This document shows, in pieces, positions 36,606 through 48,071 of a stretch of 64,000 nucleotides of DNA (positions are counted from its first letter, which is position 1; each line of letters opens with the position of its first letter). This DNA comes from Rotaria socialis (Eukaryota; Rotifera; Eurotatoria; Philodinida; Philodinidae), in contig CAJNYU010000541.1 in the NCBI GenBank assembly GCA_905331475.1, positions 62,001 through 126,000 on the forward strand, in the 5' to 3' direction. Position numbers and translations under genes: made by a program. A model generated the notes under the pieces. That model saw nothing but the letters and a program-made list of their open reading frames with translations, was not told where the DNA came from and made no database searches.

Positions 36606-36956
36606 TTACAGTAAACTATTATTTCCACGACGATGATGGATAGCCATGCTTGAAGTATTATATTGTTGCATAACAAATAAATAACGTGCCATTCGATTAT
36701 TTCGAACACGTTTAACATATTTGATTTGTTCAAGTGGTGATTTATAAAGTGCACCTTCTCTCATTAATAGTGTTCTACTGGCATTTGTCATTCTTACTTT
36801 AGGATTTTCTCCTTTACTATGCAGCTTCGGCTTAGTTATTAAATGTCCATTATTTCTAGGTGATACATCTTTAATGACAGTTGAATCTTTTGAATCTTCA
36901 CGATAGAGTACTCGACGAAAAGGTCGATGATTTGGTTTGGGATCAACAGTAGGCAT
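36606..36956 (-). CDS. Uncharacterised basic protein or 5' exon (116 residues)
   Basis: ATG at 36956 opens a frame of Arg/Lys/Asn-rich sequence (MPTVDPKPNHRPFRRVLYRE ..., ALYKSPLEQIKYVKRVRNNR) with protein-like composition but no recognised domain. It can be read as a complete 116-residue protein ending in TAA at 36606-36608. A perfect GTAAGT donor, however, sits right at the end (exon would stop at 36610), with two codon bases left over. That phase can be accepted by the exon at 35464-35699, perhaps at an acceptor just upstream of its ATG. It may therefore be the first exon of an extended kinesin transcript, or a small gene of its own. Confidence 0.45.
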   Translation of the reverse strand: MPTVDPKPNHRPFRRVLYREDSKDSTVIKDVSPRNNGHLITKPKLHSKGENPKVRMTNASRTLLMREGALYKSPLEQIKYVKRVRNNRMARYLFVMQQYNTSSMAIHHRRGNNSLL

Positions 36957-37039
36957 GCTCAATTGTAGAAATATCAGCAACTATAACCGTGGAAGTCTCT
37001 CGTCTATTTTCTTTTTCGTTGCTGTTAAGATTCGCATTA

Positions 37040-37041
37040 AA

Positions 37042-37075
<34 letters not shown>
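37040..37075. repeat. (AAT)n microsatellite
   Basis: Nearly perfect run of AAT units between the basic-protein frame and the RUSC homologue, in the 3' flank of RUSC. Confidence 0.9.
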
Positions 37076-37521
37076 TGCAATAATCACAATATACTTATAG
37101 CATTCTTCTATTTTGCATAGAATCATACAAAAGGCCTTTGTAATTAGTTCGATGGTGTTTTGTTGTTTTTTTCAAGTGAAAAAGGAAACCTTCGTAAGTT
37201 AGGTGACTGTACGCACGTGTTTATTTTGATTTTCTTACCATTTGAACATAGAGAAAAGAACGAAAAGTGAATTAACAGCTTATTAAAACTGATTAAAGGA
37301 TGGGTAAATTAGGTGTAAATAAAGATAGAAATACTGTGAATCGTTTGAGAACATAAACATACATGCACATAAACATTAAAAAAAAAGATTACTTGACAAA
37401 TATGAGGGAAAACAATTAAAAACAACAACAACAACAACCACTGAGAATATACGACAATATATCAGCATTTTGAATGCAATTATAATTTAACATAGATATA
37501 TTTATATATAAAATATTGTTT

Positions 37522-40500
37522 TTAACGCACTGTTTGTTGTCGTTTGGGTACTGGAATAGAGCCAAGTTTACGTCGTAGGGAAATATTCGGTGGTGCTGAT
37601 GGTTGTACTAACGGTACTGTTGTGGATGATTTTGTTGATACAGAAGATATTGATTTTTGTGATGGAGTAGTAGGCAATGAAGGTGATTTGCTTCTTGACG
37701 ATGTAGAAGGTGAAGATGAAGCAACGGGTTCTTTTGATGAAATTTTTACTTGAGTTTTACGATCGCGTAACCACGCTCGAACATTAAATCGTTTGGGTAA
37801 TAATGAAGAAGGTCGTTGATTTGTCGTCGTCGTTGTTGTTGTTGTTGTTGTTTTTGTGGGTGTAATTGCATTTGATGAATGAGTATATTTAAGTCGGAAT
37901 GGCAAAGGTGATAATTTTTCTAATTGATTTGTAATACGTTCAAATAGATCATTATCTACATGTACAAGTATAAATGCCCATGATTCGTAATATGCAGTAA
38001 GCATTGCACGGTGTGATAAAAAATGCGCCAACCAGGCAGCAAGCTCATGAAGGCTAAAACAGAATAAATAAACAAAAGAGTATAATATAAATAAAATGTT
38101 TCTCTTTGATTAATAGATAATATTCTTACTTAAGCAAATGATAAATAAATGCATTAAATTTTTCTACCCAGTCAACAGTAGATGATAATCCTAACTGGGC
38201 TTTAGCTTTTGCGTCATTAACACGACCCGTTTTAGGTGTTGTAAAATCGATTAAACGCCATAGATTAATTTTTTTTGAAAATAAAGAACCGCCATACTGT
38301 CGAAGGCCATCTTCAAGTACTTCGCGTAATAAAGGACATAGATCTAGACGAAGCGTTCGATCAAGTTCACGATTAGTTAGATTATTTAAATAATAAGACT
38401 AAAATAGAAAATGAAGTGATAGATAGTAAGAAATTCCTAGAGCTATCGTATATCAATTTTACTTGAGGATCGCTGCATTTTATTTCCAAAATATGAAGAA
38501 CTGTATTTGAAAAGGCATCAATAAGATATTTATCACTACCATATTTGACTGGTAATGGTTTTGTTATTTCTACTGGTGCATTTTCAATAAAATTTATTAA
38601 ATTGGGTTCATTGGAATCCTCATGTTCATCTTCAGATAAATTAAATTCACTCGGTGGACTATCTGTTAAACTTTCTCGTGGTACTAGATCCCAATAGCCT
38701 ACAACAAAAGAAAAGATTTCGTTTTCAAAAACATCTAATTAATGATGAAAATATTCGTCAAGTAATACCTCGATCATATCTAAATGATGCTGAAGGTGGT
38801 GGTGTTGGCCGATGTTTAGGACTGGCTGATGGTGTAATAAGCCTTCGTGCAATATCATCACAAAAACTAACACTTTTTTTCGCCCGTAAATCATGTTCAG
38901 ATAATGTACATCCTTTTTGGCGCGTTTGTAATTGTATGGAAAAGTTACTTTGATGTGACGATAGACTTGGTGCTGAATAACGTCGATGTCTTGATGTTTC
39001 TATACTATGATCAGCAAGACAAGCGGCTAATGTTCGTGCAGCTAATGTAAATATATCACCAGCAGTTCCAACAGCTAGAACATTAGCAGTTGTTGTTTGT
39101 ACTGTTGAAGCAGGTGTTAATGGTGTACTTGTTAAATCTTCCGTTTTAGCTCGTTTCAAACATGATTTAAGTGGATACGATGATGTGGGTGTTTGAATTT
39201 GACGTGGGTGATTTGTTGAACTATTACTGCAATAACCGCTACTTGACGTACTATTTGCACTTGTTGATGTACTTGAACATGTCAATGAAAACGTCGCATT
39301 TTCTTCTTCTTTTATGTGATGATCAACATGATTTGTTTGAGCAGATGGACTCATTGGCATTGTGCGTAGTGGCATATTGCCCATTGTTGTTGGACTCGTT
39401 TTAATACTTTTAATACGTTTAATTTCTTTAAGTGTGCGTGGTCTTTGCATAGTTGACATCGGTGGATGAAGTGTTGTAGGCCGCATAGGATTAGATGATA
39501 CAGATGGCACTTTAATACTACAATAGAATACAGTACGTGTTGCTTTTTTAGTTAATGATGATGGTTCAGATAGTGCGCTTTTCATTCGTGAACAAAACTG
39601 TTTTGTTTGATTCGTTGATATCGATGATGATGATGATGGTGTTGGCGGTGGTGGAGCCGGATTTTCTTTTGCATAATATGTAAGAAAACTAAGATCAGGT
39701 AAAGATAAAATTGTTGGCAATGATCGGTAAGCGGTTGGAGATGGAAACGTTGATGTTTGACTAGGATTGTTTGAATTCGAATTTTTCGTCTCACTACTTA
39801 ATGAACGATCGACACTTTTCGAACGTGTCACTGATACAATGTCTGTTTGTAAACAATGATTATCCGAATCGAGAGGGCGGGAAGTCGAACGCGGGATATA
39901 TCGACGTGTCGATTGTGATTGCAATGAAGATGTATTTTCAATATGTAGAGATGTTTGAAGGCATTGATCAACACTTCGACGAGGAATAGTGGTTTGATTA
40001 GAAGCTAAAATGAACAATGAAAATCAATTATAATTTAATCAATACTGATGTCTCTATCAAACAATAGAAACAATGTTTATTCGATTATCTCTCGCTCTCT
40101 CTCCGTGTAATTTTATTTTTTTCATAAAGAAAAAGGATTTAGAGATAAATAATCATTTGATCCTTTCGTTTTATAAGTTATCAAATTTCAGATGAGAAAC
40201 TTACCCTTGAATTGTTGTTCTTTACTTTCCGTTGATAACTGTTCTATAGACGAGTGAAAATCATTGTGACTACTGGATTTGTTTAGTTTCAATTGCGAAA
40301 AAGTTGTTGGACTTTTTAATTTAAATCTTGGCATTGGTATTTTATGTTCGTTTTTTGCTGATTCATTGAATTTATTTAAATTTGAACATGATGATGATGA
40401 TGTCAATGAATCACACATACTTTTATCACTAAAGTTTTGATATAGACGACACGGATGTTGTTGAGATCTTGTTCGTTGAAATAAACGATATAATGTTAGT

Positions 40501-41363
40501 GGACTACGTGATCGATGTTCGCTACCGTCAGATGTATGTGCTGATGATGAACAACAACTTTGATGTGCCGATTTAGATTTAATTGCATGCCATGATGTAC
40601 GTGGAGGATCAGATGATGATGTTGTATCATCACCTTCAACATCGGCATCATCTTCTGTATCACCGCCTCCACCGATGCCACCTGAACTTAAACGCATAGA
40701 CCATTCCGAAAGACTTGCTGCTTGACATGTGGGCGGAGCATCATGATGTTCATGTTCAAAAGCAAGATGATGATAATTACGATCTTCATATAAATCCCAA
40801 TGAAAACCTTCATATTGACTATCGCGCAGTGGTGGTGCTGTTTTGCGACAATAACTGCCATATGAAGAAAATATTGACCGATGACCACTAAGCCAAAGTT
40901 CATCATCATCTGGATTATCTACAGACATTTCATATTCAGGTAATTGATTTTGCACTTGTTGTTCCATTGGTGAATGAACAGTTTTTAAGCGATCATTGAT
41001 AGAGTCAAGTAATTGAGAAACTAATGTTGTTCCACAATTTTGATCGTACATAGAATCAACTAAGAAAACAAAGAAGAAGAAAAAAACAATTTAATAGATA
41101 TTATTTCTTTATGAATACACATAATTGCATCGCTACCTCATCTCGTTGACCTCAACAGTATACTATTACTGATTGATATTACTTTTACTATTCGTCTAAT
41201 CAATGAATAAAATGAAAGACAGACACTAGACATGCATTCATTCTTTCTTCTCGAGTTGTTTTTTTCTCACACTCATCGTGTTAATGATGATAAGCTTGCC
41301 ATCTACTATTTGAAATGAAAAAAATTGATGAACGAAAGAGAATGAAGATATTGGTGTTGGTGG

Positions 41364-41404
<41 letters not shown>

Positions 41405-41748
41405 ATGGGATGGTAATGCTGTACTAGTTTCTTTCTTTTTTGAAGCTGTCTGGACGAGAAAAGAAAAAGACCATCATTAGCGACAACGCATCCCATTAGG
41501 GAAGTTTGTATGCCTGTAAATAAGGGAAGAAAGACGCAAAAAAGAAGACGAGAAGAAGAAAGGGCAATCTACGATGTACAACGATAAAATGATGAGAGAA
41601 AAATTGAAACAGCATTTATATTCACACGCATAGTAGTCATCCTCAATATTACATTGATTAAAATCAAGAATCTAACACTCTTCAATTGTTTGTTACAGAG
41701 TAAGAAATAGAAGAACTTACGATAATATTTCGATATTTGAGGATTCAT
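37522..41748 (-). CDS. RUSC: RUN-domain protein, RUSC1/2 homologue without an SH3 domain
   Basis: Six exons on the minus strand (41748-41721, 41059-40205, 40004-38769, 38698-38463, 38398-38130, 38053-37522) give 1051 residues. The first exon has nine codons and joins to give MNPQISKYYLDSMYDQ. Residues up to about 700 are Ser/Thr/Pro-rich and disordered. From about 720 to 910 lies a RUN domain: LIDAFSNTVLHILE, LDLCPLLREVLEDGL, SLFSKKINLWRLIDF, WVEKFNAFIYHLL, LHELAAWLAHFLSHRAML, YYESWAFIL and LPFRLKY. DLCPLLREVLEDGL is characteristic of RUSC. Vertebrate RUSC proteins are adaptors in vesicle transport and signalling and end in an SH3 domain. Here the tail of about 140 residues is Ser/Thr/Pro/Lys-rich and ends without one. 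The intron after exon 1 (661 bp) carries an ATG trinucleotide microsatellite. Confidence 0.85.
41362..41403. repeat. (GAT)n trinucleotide microsatellite
   Basis: Perfect run of about 14 units in the first intron of the RUSC homologue. Its minus-strand reading gives a poly-isoleucine artefact. Confidence 0.9.
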
Positions 41749-44684
41749 TATTTGGCTTCTTTCTTTACATCTCAACAAAAAATAAATCTAAAGGTCGAGC
41801 ACACAAGTGATGATAGGAAGTAACGACAAGCATGCAAGGCTTCGTTCATGCTATCATCTTTTTATGCGTCTAAAACGAATAATCAAGAAGTAAAGAATGC
41901 CAGTCTGAAAGCAACAAGAATCTATGCTAAATATGCAGATGTTTCCTCAAATGACTACTTCAATGCTTTTATTTTTCTATAGATGAATCTTATCGTCATG
42001 GCCTAATTGTCGACTATATGACAAATAATATAGAACAACAATCAAAAGAAAAAGAAATTTAATAGAAAAAAAACGTTTTCTTTTTCTATTTATTTAGTTG
42101 TACCCACTTCAATATCTATAGCAGAACAAGATTAAATTGATTTTTTTTTCTAGATATAAAACTTCACACTTGAACAAAATCTTTAGATCAATTTCATAAT
42201 ATATACCTTCATTTCTACATACATAAAATGATATGATATAAACACATAGTGTTCAATCTTTTTTTTTTCTTCTTTTAGTTTTACTTCTCTTACACATTAA
42301 CCATCATCATCCTGTATCATCGTATCCCTCGCCAAATATACATATGCTTTCGTATGATAGATAAATCATGTTCGCTTACTCAAGAGCATACGTACATTTT
42401 TACGCTCATACTATATTCATATCTTTTATTCCGACACTGTTGCATTTTGCTTTTCTTTTTTGCAAGAGTCAAAGAGCTACCATGTGTATAGAGAGATGAA
42501 CGACCTCCAACTTTTTCCACTTGTATGCTTTTACCTCTTATATATTTTGCTTTTTTTTCTTCTTAATGTATGCTATATACATACGTTATCATTAAGTGAA
42601 CAATTTCAAGCCTACCGATTCTAGGTCTTTTCTTCTTTTTTGAGACCCAAGATTAGAAGACCTTCATTTTGAAATATATTTATTGAAAAGGTCTCGTCTC
42701 ACAGGTATTTACGCTTGCTGGGTCAGACTTTATCACTCAAATTGACAAAGCACAATAGATATAAAAGTAAACAGCTGCCATTTTCAGTCATGAGATGTCT
42801 ACCAGACGTATATTGGATGATACGACTCCACGCATTCATACTACGCATTACGAGAGTATGATAATTAACAGTGCAAAAGAGAGGGAAAAAAAGAGAAAGT
42901 TACCTAGTATATTAAGCACATGATACTGTCAGATTACACAACATAATGTATTTGGTTTAAATAGAAGAGAAAAAAGGCAAAAGAAGGAACTTACTGATTG
43001 CCGTTTGTTGACCAATCCGAATAACATAACGCAATTACGTTGAACCTTGTTTTATTTCGTCTTCGATTACGCACAAAGAAAAACTAATTAAGTAGAAAAC
43101 TAGAAACGATCGGCTGCTTATACAAAATGGATGTGGATTTGTCTTCGTTTGTTGTTTCTTCGACTAGTAAATGATGATAGAATGATGAGGAATTTGGGTT
43201 GTGTATGTTACACTCGTCTTGCACAATAACAGAAAAGTAGACGCAAAAGGAGAAAAAGGAAAAACGAGAAAGAAAGGACATAGACGTCTATAAATTTTTT
43301 CTTTTACATCGTCTTCTTTTTTTTCTCTCTCTTTCCTTAATTTGGGGCACTGGTAGCATGCCAGTAACGCGCCTTTGCTGCCTGATTTAATCGAGAGACG
43401 GCCCGTTGTTTGTTCTCTTTCCTCTTTTTTCCCGTTTGTTTCTTATTCTTATTCTTCTTCTTCTTAAGGCTACTGCCTGTAGGGGAGCTATCTCGACCAG
43501 TTTTTCCCTACTTTTTTTTTCCTGTTCTTCTCTTACATCGAGTTAGATCGAGTGTCCGCCAACACGTCCTCTCTACAGTAGTACAAACTTCTTTTTCGCT
43601 TCTCTGTCAAAAATGATGATGAGAACAACGGGCCATAGTTGTTGTTCAATCATCTTTCTTTTTCCTTTCTGCATTCTGGGGTATTCTCATTATTCAATAG
43701 TGTTATTTCAGACAAGAAAATTCTCGAAAGAGAAATAACGAATATGCATTGTTCTACATAACGTAAACAATTGGGAAATAAAAATTACTTTGTTGTTGTC
43801 ATTAAAATGTCTCAAATAACAAATGTACGTCGTTTTTGTAGTCTTAGTTAATAAACTAAATACATTATTTTTTGATCAACTCCAAATAGATTCAATGAGA
43901 AGTTATTTGCATTTTTAGATGCACAACCAATATTTCATATAATGACAGGATAAAAAGATAAGAATAACCATGATGTAAAATGCTCTTTATGCTTATCAGC
44001 TAAAGCCTTGCACTAATTTCTCAAGTTATGCAGCTGATGGTCTTACTTGAATGATTCCGAAGATATATCGTTAACATATTTATACATACAAATGTGTTTA
44101 TGTATATATATATGTGGGTGGGTGTGTGTGTATATGTCGAATGAATACAATAATGTTGTATGATATCGTGTATTAATTCTTTTCTTGTCATCTACTTTGG
44201 ATAGAGACCTTGCATTCAACTTGACCTCATTTCTTTGTCACTCAATACAATTCGTACACCCACTGTGTTAATCAAGCAGCAGCAGTAGTAACAGAATAGG
44301 CCATTGACGCGAATAGGGCAGTTGAACTTTCATATGCATAAAAAAGAAATGAGTGAGACTAAAGAGAAAGAGGGAGAGAGAGAGAGAGAAGAAAAAAATA
44401 TATTCTAATTCGACTCTCATAAGTTATATGGAATGGAGATATTTGTCGCGTGAGACAAAACGGACAATACTTATTTCATCTATGTCAATTTTGAAAATTG
44501 CTATCGGTGTTAGACTAGACAGACACTCGGTCCTCTCAAGTGAGATAGACATCAATCAAATATTGACTTTTATTTTCACAGAATTCTATGCATGAAAAGA
44601 CACAATGTAGCAGCAGATCAATCGTCACGTTCAATAGTCTTTGATACAAATACAAATAAAAAAATAACTATTAAAATCGAAACA
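41749..44684. other. Gene-free region upstream of RUSC
   Basis: About 2.9 kb between the RUSC start and the 3' end of the next minus-strand gene, so it should contain the RUSC promoter. A comparatively GC-rich patch lies near 43340-43600. Simple repeats include GT- and AG-rich runs near 44110-44140 and 44370-44390. No supported exon was found. Confidence 0.5.
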
Positions 44685-45049
44685 CTACGCAAAAGTAACA
44701 ATTTTCGCATCGCGACCACCACCACCGTTAAGATTATATTTCACACGAAGTTGATCACCGATCTCATTATGTTGTTGTCGAATTTGATCAAATTCACGTC
44801 GACTTTCAGTTATTTCTCGATCTTTGGTATCTTCCTCCCTTTTATTTGCTGTTCGTCTTGACCATCGAGCACATTGATCACATTTTCGGCAAAGACAACA
44901 AATCTAAATTTGAATAAAAAAATGAACGTTAAAACAGCAATCCATATGACAGAGTTTCATTTTTTTACCAAAAGAATAAGAAGTATAAGAATTAAAACTA
45001 CACCAATAACTGCTAATGTAACGATAACATCTGTAGTAAGAACAACCAT
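44685..45049 (-). CDS. 99-residue single-pass membrane microprotein
   Basis: Two exons on the minus strand, 45049-44969 (81 bases) and 44903-44685 (219 bases), joined in phase 0 across a 65-bp intron with GTAAAA..TTTAG ends. The protein starts MVVLTTDVIVTLAVIGVVLI, a transmembrane helix reaching to about residue 27. A juxtamembrane cysteine cluster follows (ICCLCRKCDQCARW), typical of palmitoylation or metal binding. Then comes a charged helical segment rich in Arg/Glu/Asp/Gln (about 40-75) and a tail with GGGGR ending VTFA. Layout: short outside end, one membrane span, cytosolic tail. I do not know the family; it resembles small integral membrane proteins in general design only. The exact phase fit and the clean domain order argue that it is real. 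Confidence 0.7.
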
Positions 45050-45881
45050 CGTTATAGAATTGATGGAATAAAAAAAATAATAATCTATAAAAAAAAAATG
45101 ATATAAAAAAAAGGAACTTTTATTAGATCTCGAATAAAGATCTTTGCAAATAAATAGAATGTGCACTACTTGAATAATAATAATAATAATTAATATAAAT
45201 GCATATTCACTATAATGCAAAGCTGATACTTAAGCTAGAGTACTTCCGACTATTTACATCTTTCCAAAGCATGAATAGAAAAGATGAATAGTATACGATG
45301 ATTCATCATCTAGTCAGAAATAAAATTAGCCGTATGGTCAATCTTTCATCACAACGTATCAATGTCAATATCAAACTTCTGACAAATTTTTTCCCAAATA
45401 ATACCAAAACAATATATATATATAAATAACTTATGTTTCATTTTTGTTTAAAAAATTCATTTCCTATTGTAGTAAGTTACTTACTTTTAGAAAACTTTAT
45501 CGAAAACAAACCAAAACGATTGATTGCATGCATCTCTGCATATTGTCATATGATGGCTTTTTTTGCTTCTTTATTTACGCATCGAATAAAAGTTACCTGA
45601 CATATTAAATTATCCTACAGTTTCTGCATCATTGATTTTTCTCGTGTATTTTATTCTTTGATGTGTCATGAAAAAAAAACAAATCAAATATTATTTGATA
45701 TCTTCCATTCATTGTTACAAAAACATCGTTCGTATACGTCTGCACTGTGTATAAATTTATGAATCATCAATATATCCGCATTACTCAATTCATAATAGAA
45801 ACCAAAGGAAAAATAAGAGTCATTATACATGTATAAGAAGGCAACAACAAGGCAAGAAAAATAAACAAACAATATAGTAGT
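45050..45881. other. Intergenic, no gene seen
   Basis: AT-rich spacer between the microprotein start and the 3' end of Axin. It should carry the microprotein promoter. Short AT and AAT runs are present (near 45175-45195). Confidence 0.5.
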
Positions 45882-46917
45882 CTAACTATTGTTAAGTATT
45901 CTGATTACCACCGTACCATCAATATTCGGCAGGGGAATATCAAAATCTTCAACTTTTTCATTAATAAATTGTGTATCACCACCAAGCCAATTTTCATTTG
46001 AAGCTCGATGTTTAACAAAATAATCAAATGGCGTATTTGTATTGATACCATTGCGTTGATTTTTCGATGATGTATGTAAACGTGGAAGAATATCGTTAAG
46101 GACAATAGATTCAGGCGGTACAGCTACTTGTATAACAAATGGTGTATCACTGCCAGGTAAGAAATAAGCTACACGAGTTTTTTTAATTGATGTAGCTAAA
46201 ATACATTAAAAACAAAATATGAAATTAGAAATTTATTGAATAAAAAAAAAAGCTTCAATACGAACATTCAACGCGAGCACTTCGATTATGAAGATGACGA
46301 TCGTGTGATTTTGTTTTCGTTTGTAATGATAATGATGACGAATGAAGTTTACGTAAACGTTTAAATTCATTATTTTCATTTTGATATCCACTACTCGTAT
46401 TTCCAAGTGTTGATGTTGATTTAACTTGTGCATGATTTTTTGTAAATTTTCCACGTCGATATTCATTCCAAATACGTGAATTAAGAAATTGTCGAAATAC
46501 ATCTGTCTGACTTTCAATATAACTAAGAAGATCATCGAGGACACCATCGAAAAAATGTTCATCAAAATGTTTACGACGATATGTTTCACGCAATTCCATA
46601 CGTCGTTGTGGCGGCAACCAAGGTAAAATAGATTCATTTTCAATGTACGTTTTATAAGCAGCTCGTCCAATATCATGTAACTGATTTACATCATCTTTTT
46701 TTTCATTAAGTACTAGTACAATTGCATAAACAGCACCAAGTGAAGCAGTTTGAGATGAACTCATAAGAAATTCAAGAAATAATTCTGCTGTTTCATGGTT
46801 TGATACGACATCATGTATAGAGATTGTTCGTGATAATTGCGACGAACTATTTGCTGGCACTCGATGAACAGTTGCTAATGAAGAGCGATGCGAACATTCC
46901 GTATCGCTGAAAGACAT
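45882..46917 (-). CDS. AXIN: Reduced Axin: RGS plus DIX domains only
   Basis: Two exons on the minus strand (46917-46266 and 46195-45882) give 321 residues; vertebrate Axins exceed 800. An RGS domain spans about residues 35-155 (ETAELFLEFLMSS..TASLGAVYAI, AAYKTYIENES, FRQFLNSRIWNEYRRG). It is followed by only about 60 low-complexity residues and then a DIX domain (about 222-318: TRVAYFLPGSDTPFVIQVAV, FDYFVKHR, VEDFDIPLPNIDGTVVIRI). RGS plus DIX in one protein is diagnostic of Axin, the Wnt destruction-complex scaffold. No stretch resembling the beta-catenin-binding helix or the GSK3-binding helix is seen between them. The first donor is weak: T|GTTCGT at 46265, or A|GTGCTC slightly upstream, both keep the frame. 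A TTTCTAG acceptor-like site lies about 40 bases before the ATG. Confidence 0.85.
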
Positions 46918-48071
46918 GTTTGCTTGCAATAATTTTCTGGATTCCAAGTCGGCCTAGAAATTGATCTCGAGACACAAAGACGATCAAAATTTTATTCAGA
47001 TTGTTTGTATGCAATGAAGAAACGAATGAAAAAAGAAGGTTAGCGATGAATCTACATCTAACTTCTTTTTTCCTCTTTTCGTTTCTGTTCAATTCATTTT
47101 CTTCCTCGTCCATTCCAACCATCGGCGCGATCGTTTTCGTCATTATTGATGTGTCAAGACACTCCCAGCTGGAGAGAGAGAGAGAGAGAAGAAAATTTGA
47201 AAATATATTTCAACAACGTATATATACATTCATGTGTTTAATCTATATACTGCTTTGAAGACGATCAAAGTAATGCCGGTAATAGTTGTCCGACTGAAAA
47301 ACAACAAACCATTGCATACAAATGTATAATTGGATAGTGGCCTAAAATAAGAAAAGATGCCGGTGCGCATCATACTTAATAGTTAGAAAAAGCAGATATG
47401 TGTGAAAAACGCTAATCTCTGACCACATCATTCGAATGATATTGCATTACAGAAAAATATTTAAAGAATGTGTCACGGAAATGTGAAGTGGTGAAAATAA
47501 ACAAAGTATAGCCGAATGTATTTCAAGAAGTTATTGAGTTGTCTCATGGGATTTGAACAAAAGCAAAAAGGAACTAATTATAGATCTTTAGATATAACTT
47601 CGCCCACGCGAAAGTGTTACTTTGTTTGCTTTTACCGATAGATGGATTGATGAAAACATGTCATTCATTTGTATGCATGAAAGACTAAAATACGTCGAAA
47701 TATTGTCTAATCAAGTCACGATACATTCATTATTAGATTTCTTTTCACAGATAATTATTACAGAACATATTCATTATGTTGCATATCTAATTAGATTTCG
47801 AAGAAATCGACATAAAATATTCGTATTTGTCATCGATACATTTTGTTTTGTCGTATCTTACAATTTCTTGAAAAGCTTTGTAAATGAACGAAATAGAACA
47901 GAATAAAATTAAACATCAAGAGAATTGCGTTACATGTGTTAATAGACAAACATAGTTAATATGATTTTCTTTGAAGCTCTTTTTATTCCAATTTAATAAT
48001 ATGTTTATTATATTTGTTTATAACAGTGGAAAACAAAACAGAAACAAACATTTTCTTTTTCGTGATGCAAT
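46918..48071. other. Intergenic, no gene seen
   Basis: Spacer between the Axin start and the WDR89 3' end, with a relatively GC-rich patch and AG repeat near 47100-47190, consistent with the Axin promoter. Plus-strand frames here lack domain or splice support. Confidence 0.5.

Noticed and set aside
44592-45071. Plus-strand frames of 89 and 65 codons
   Set aside because: They are antisense to the two-exon membrane microprotein, which has coherent domain order and phase.
45684-45872. 62-codon minus-strand frame after Axin
   Set aside because: It lies beyond the Axin stop and has no supporting signals.
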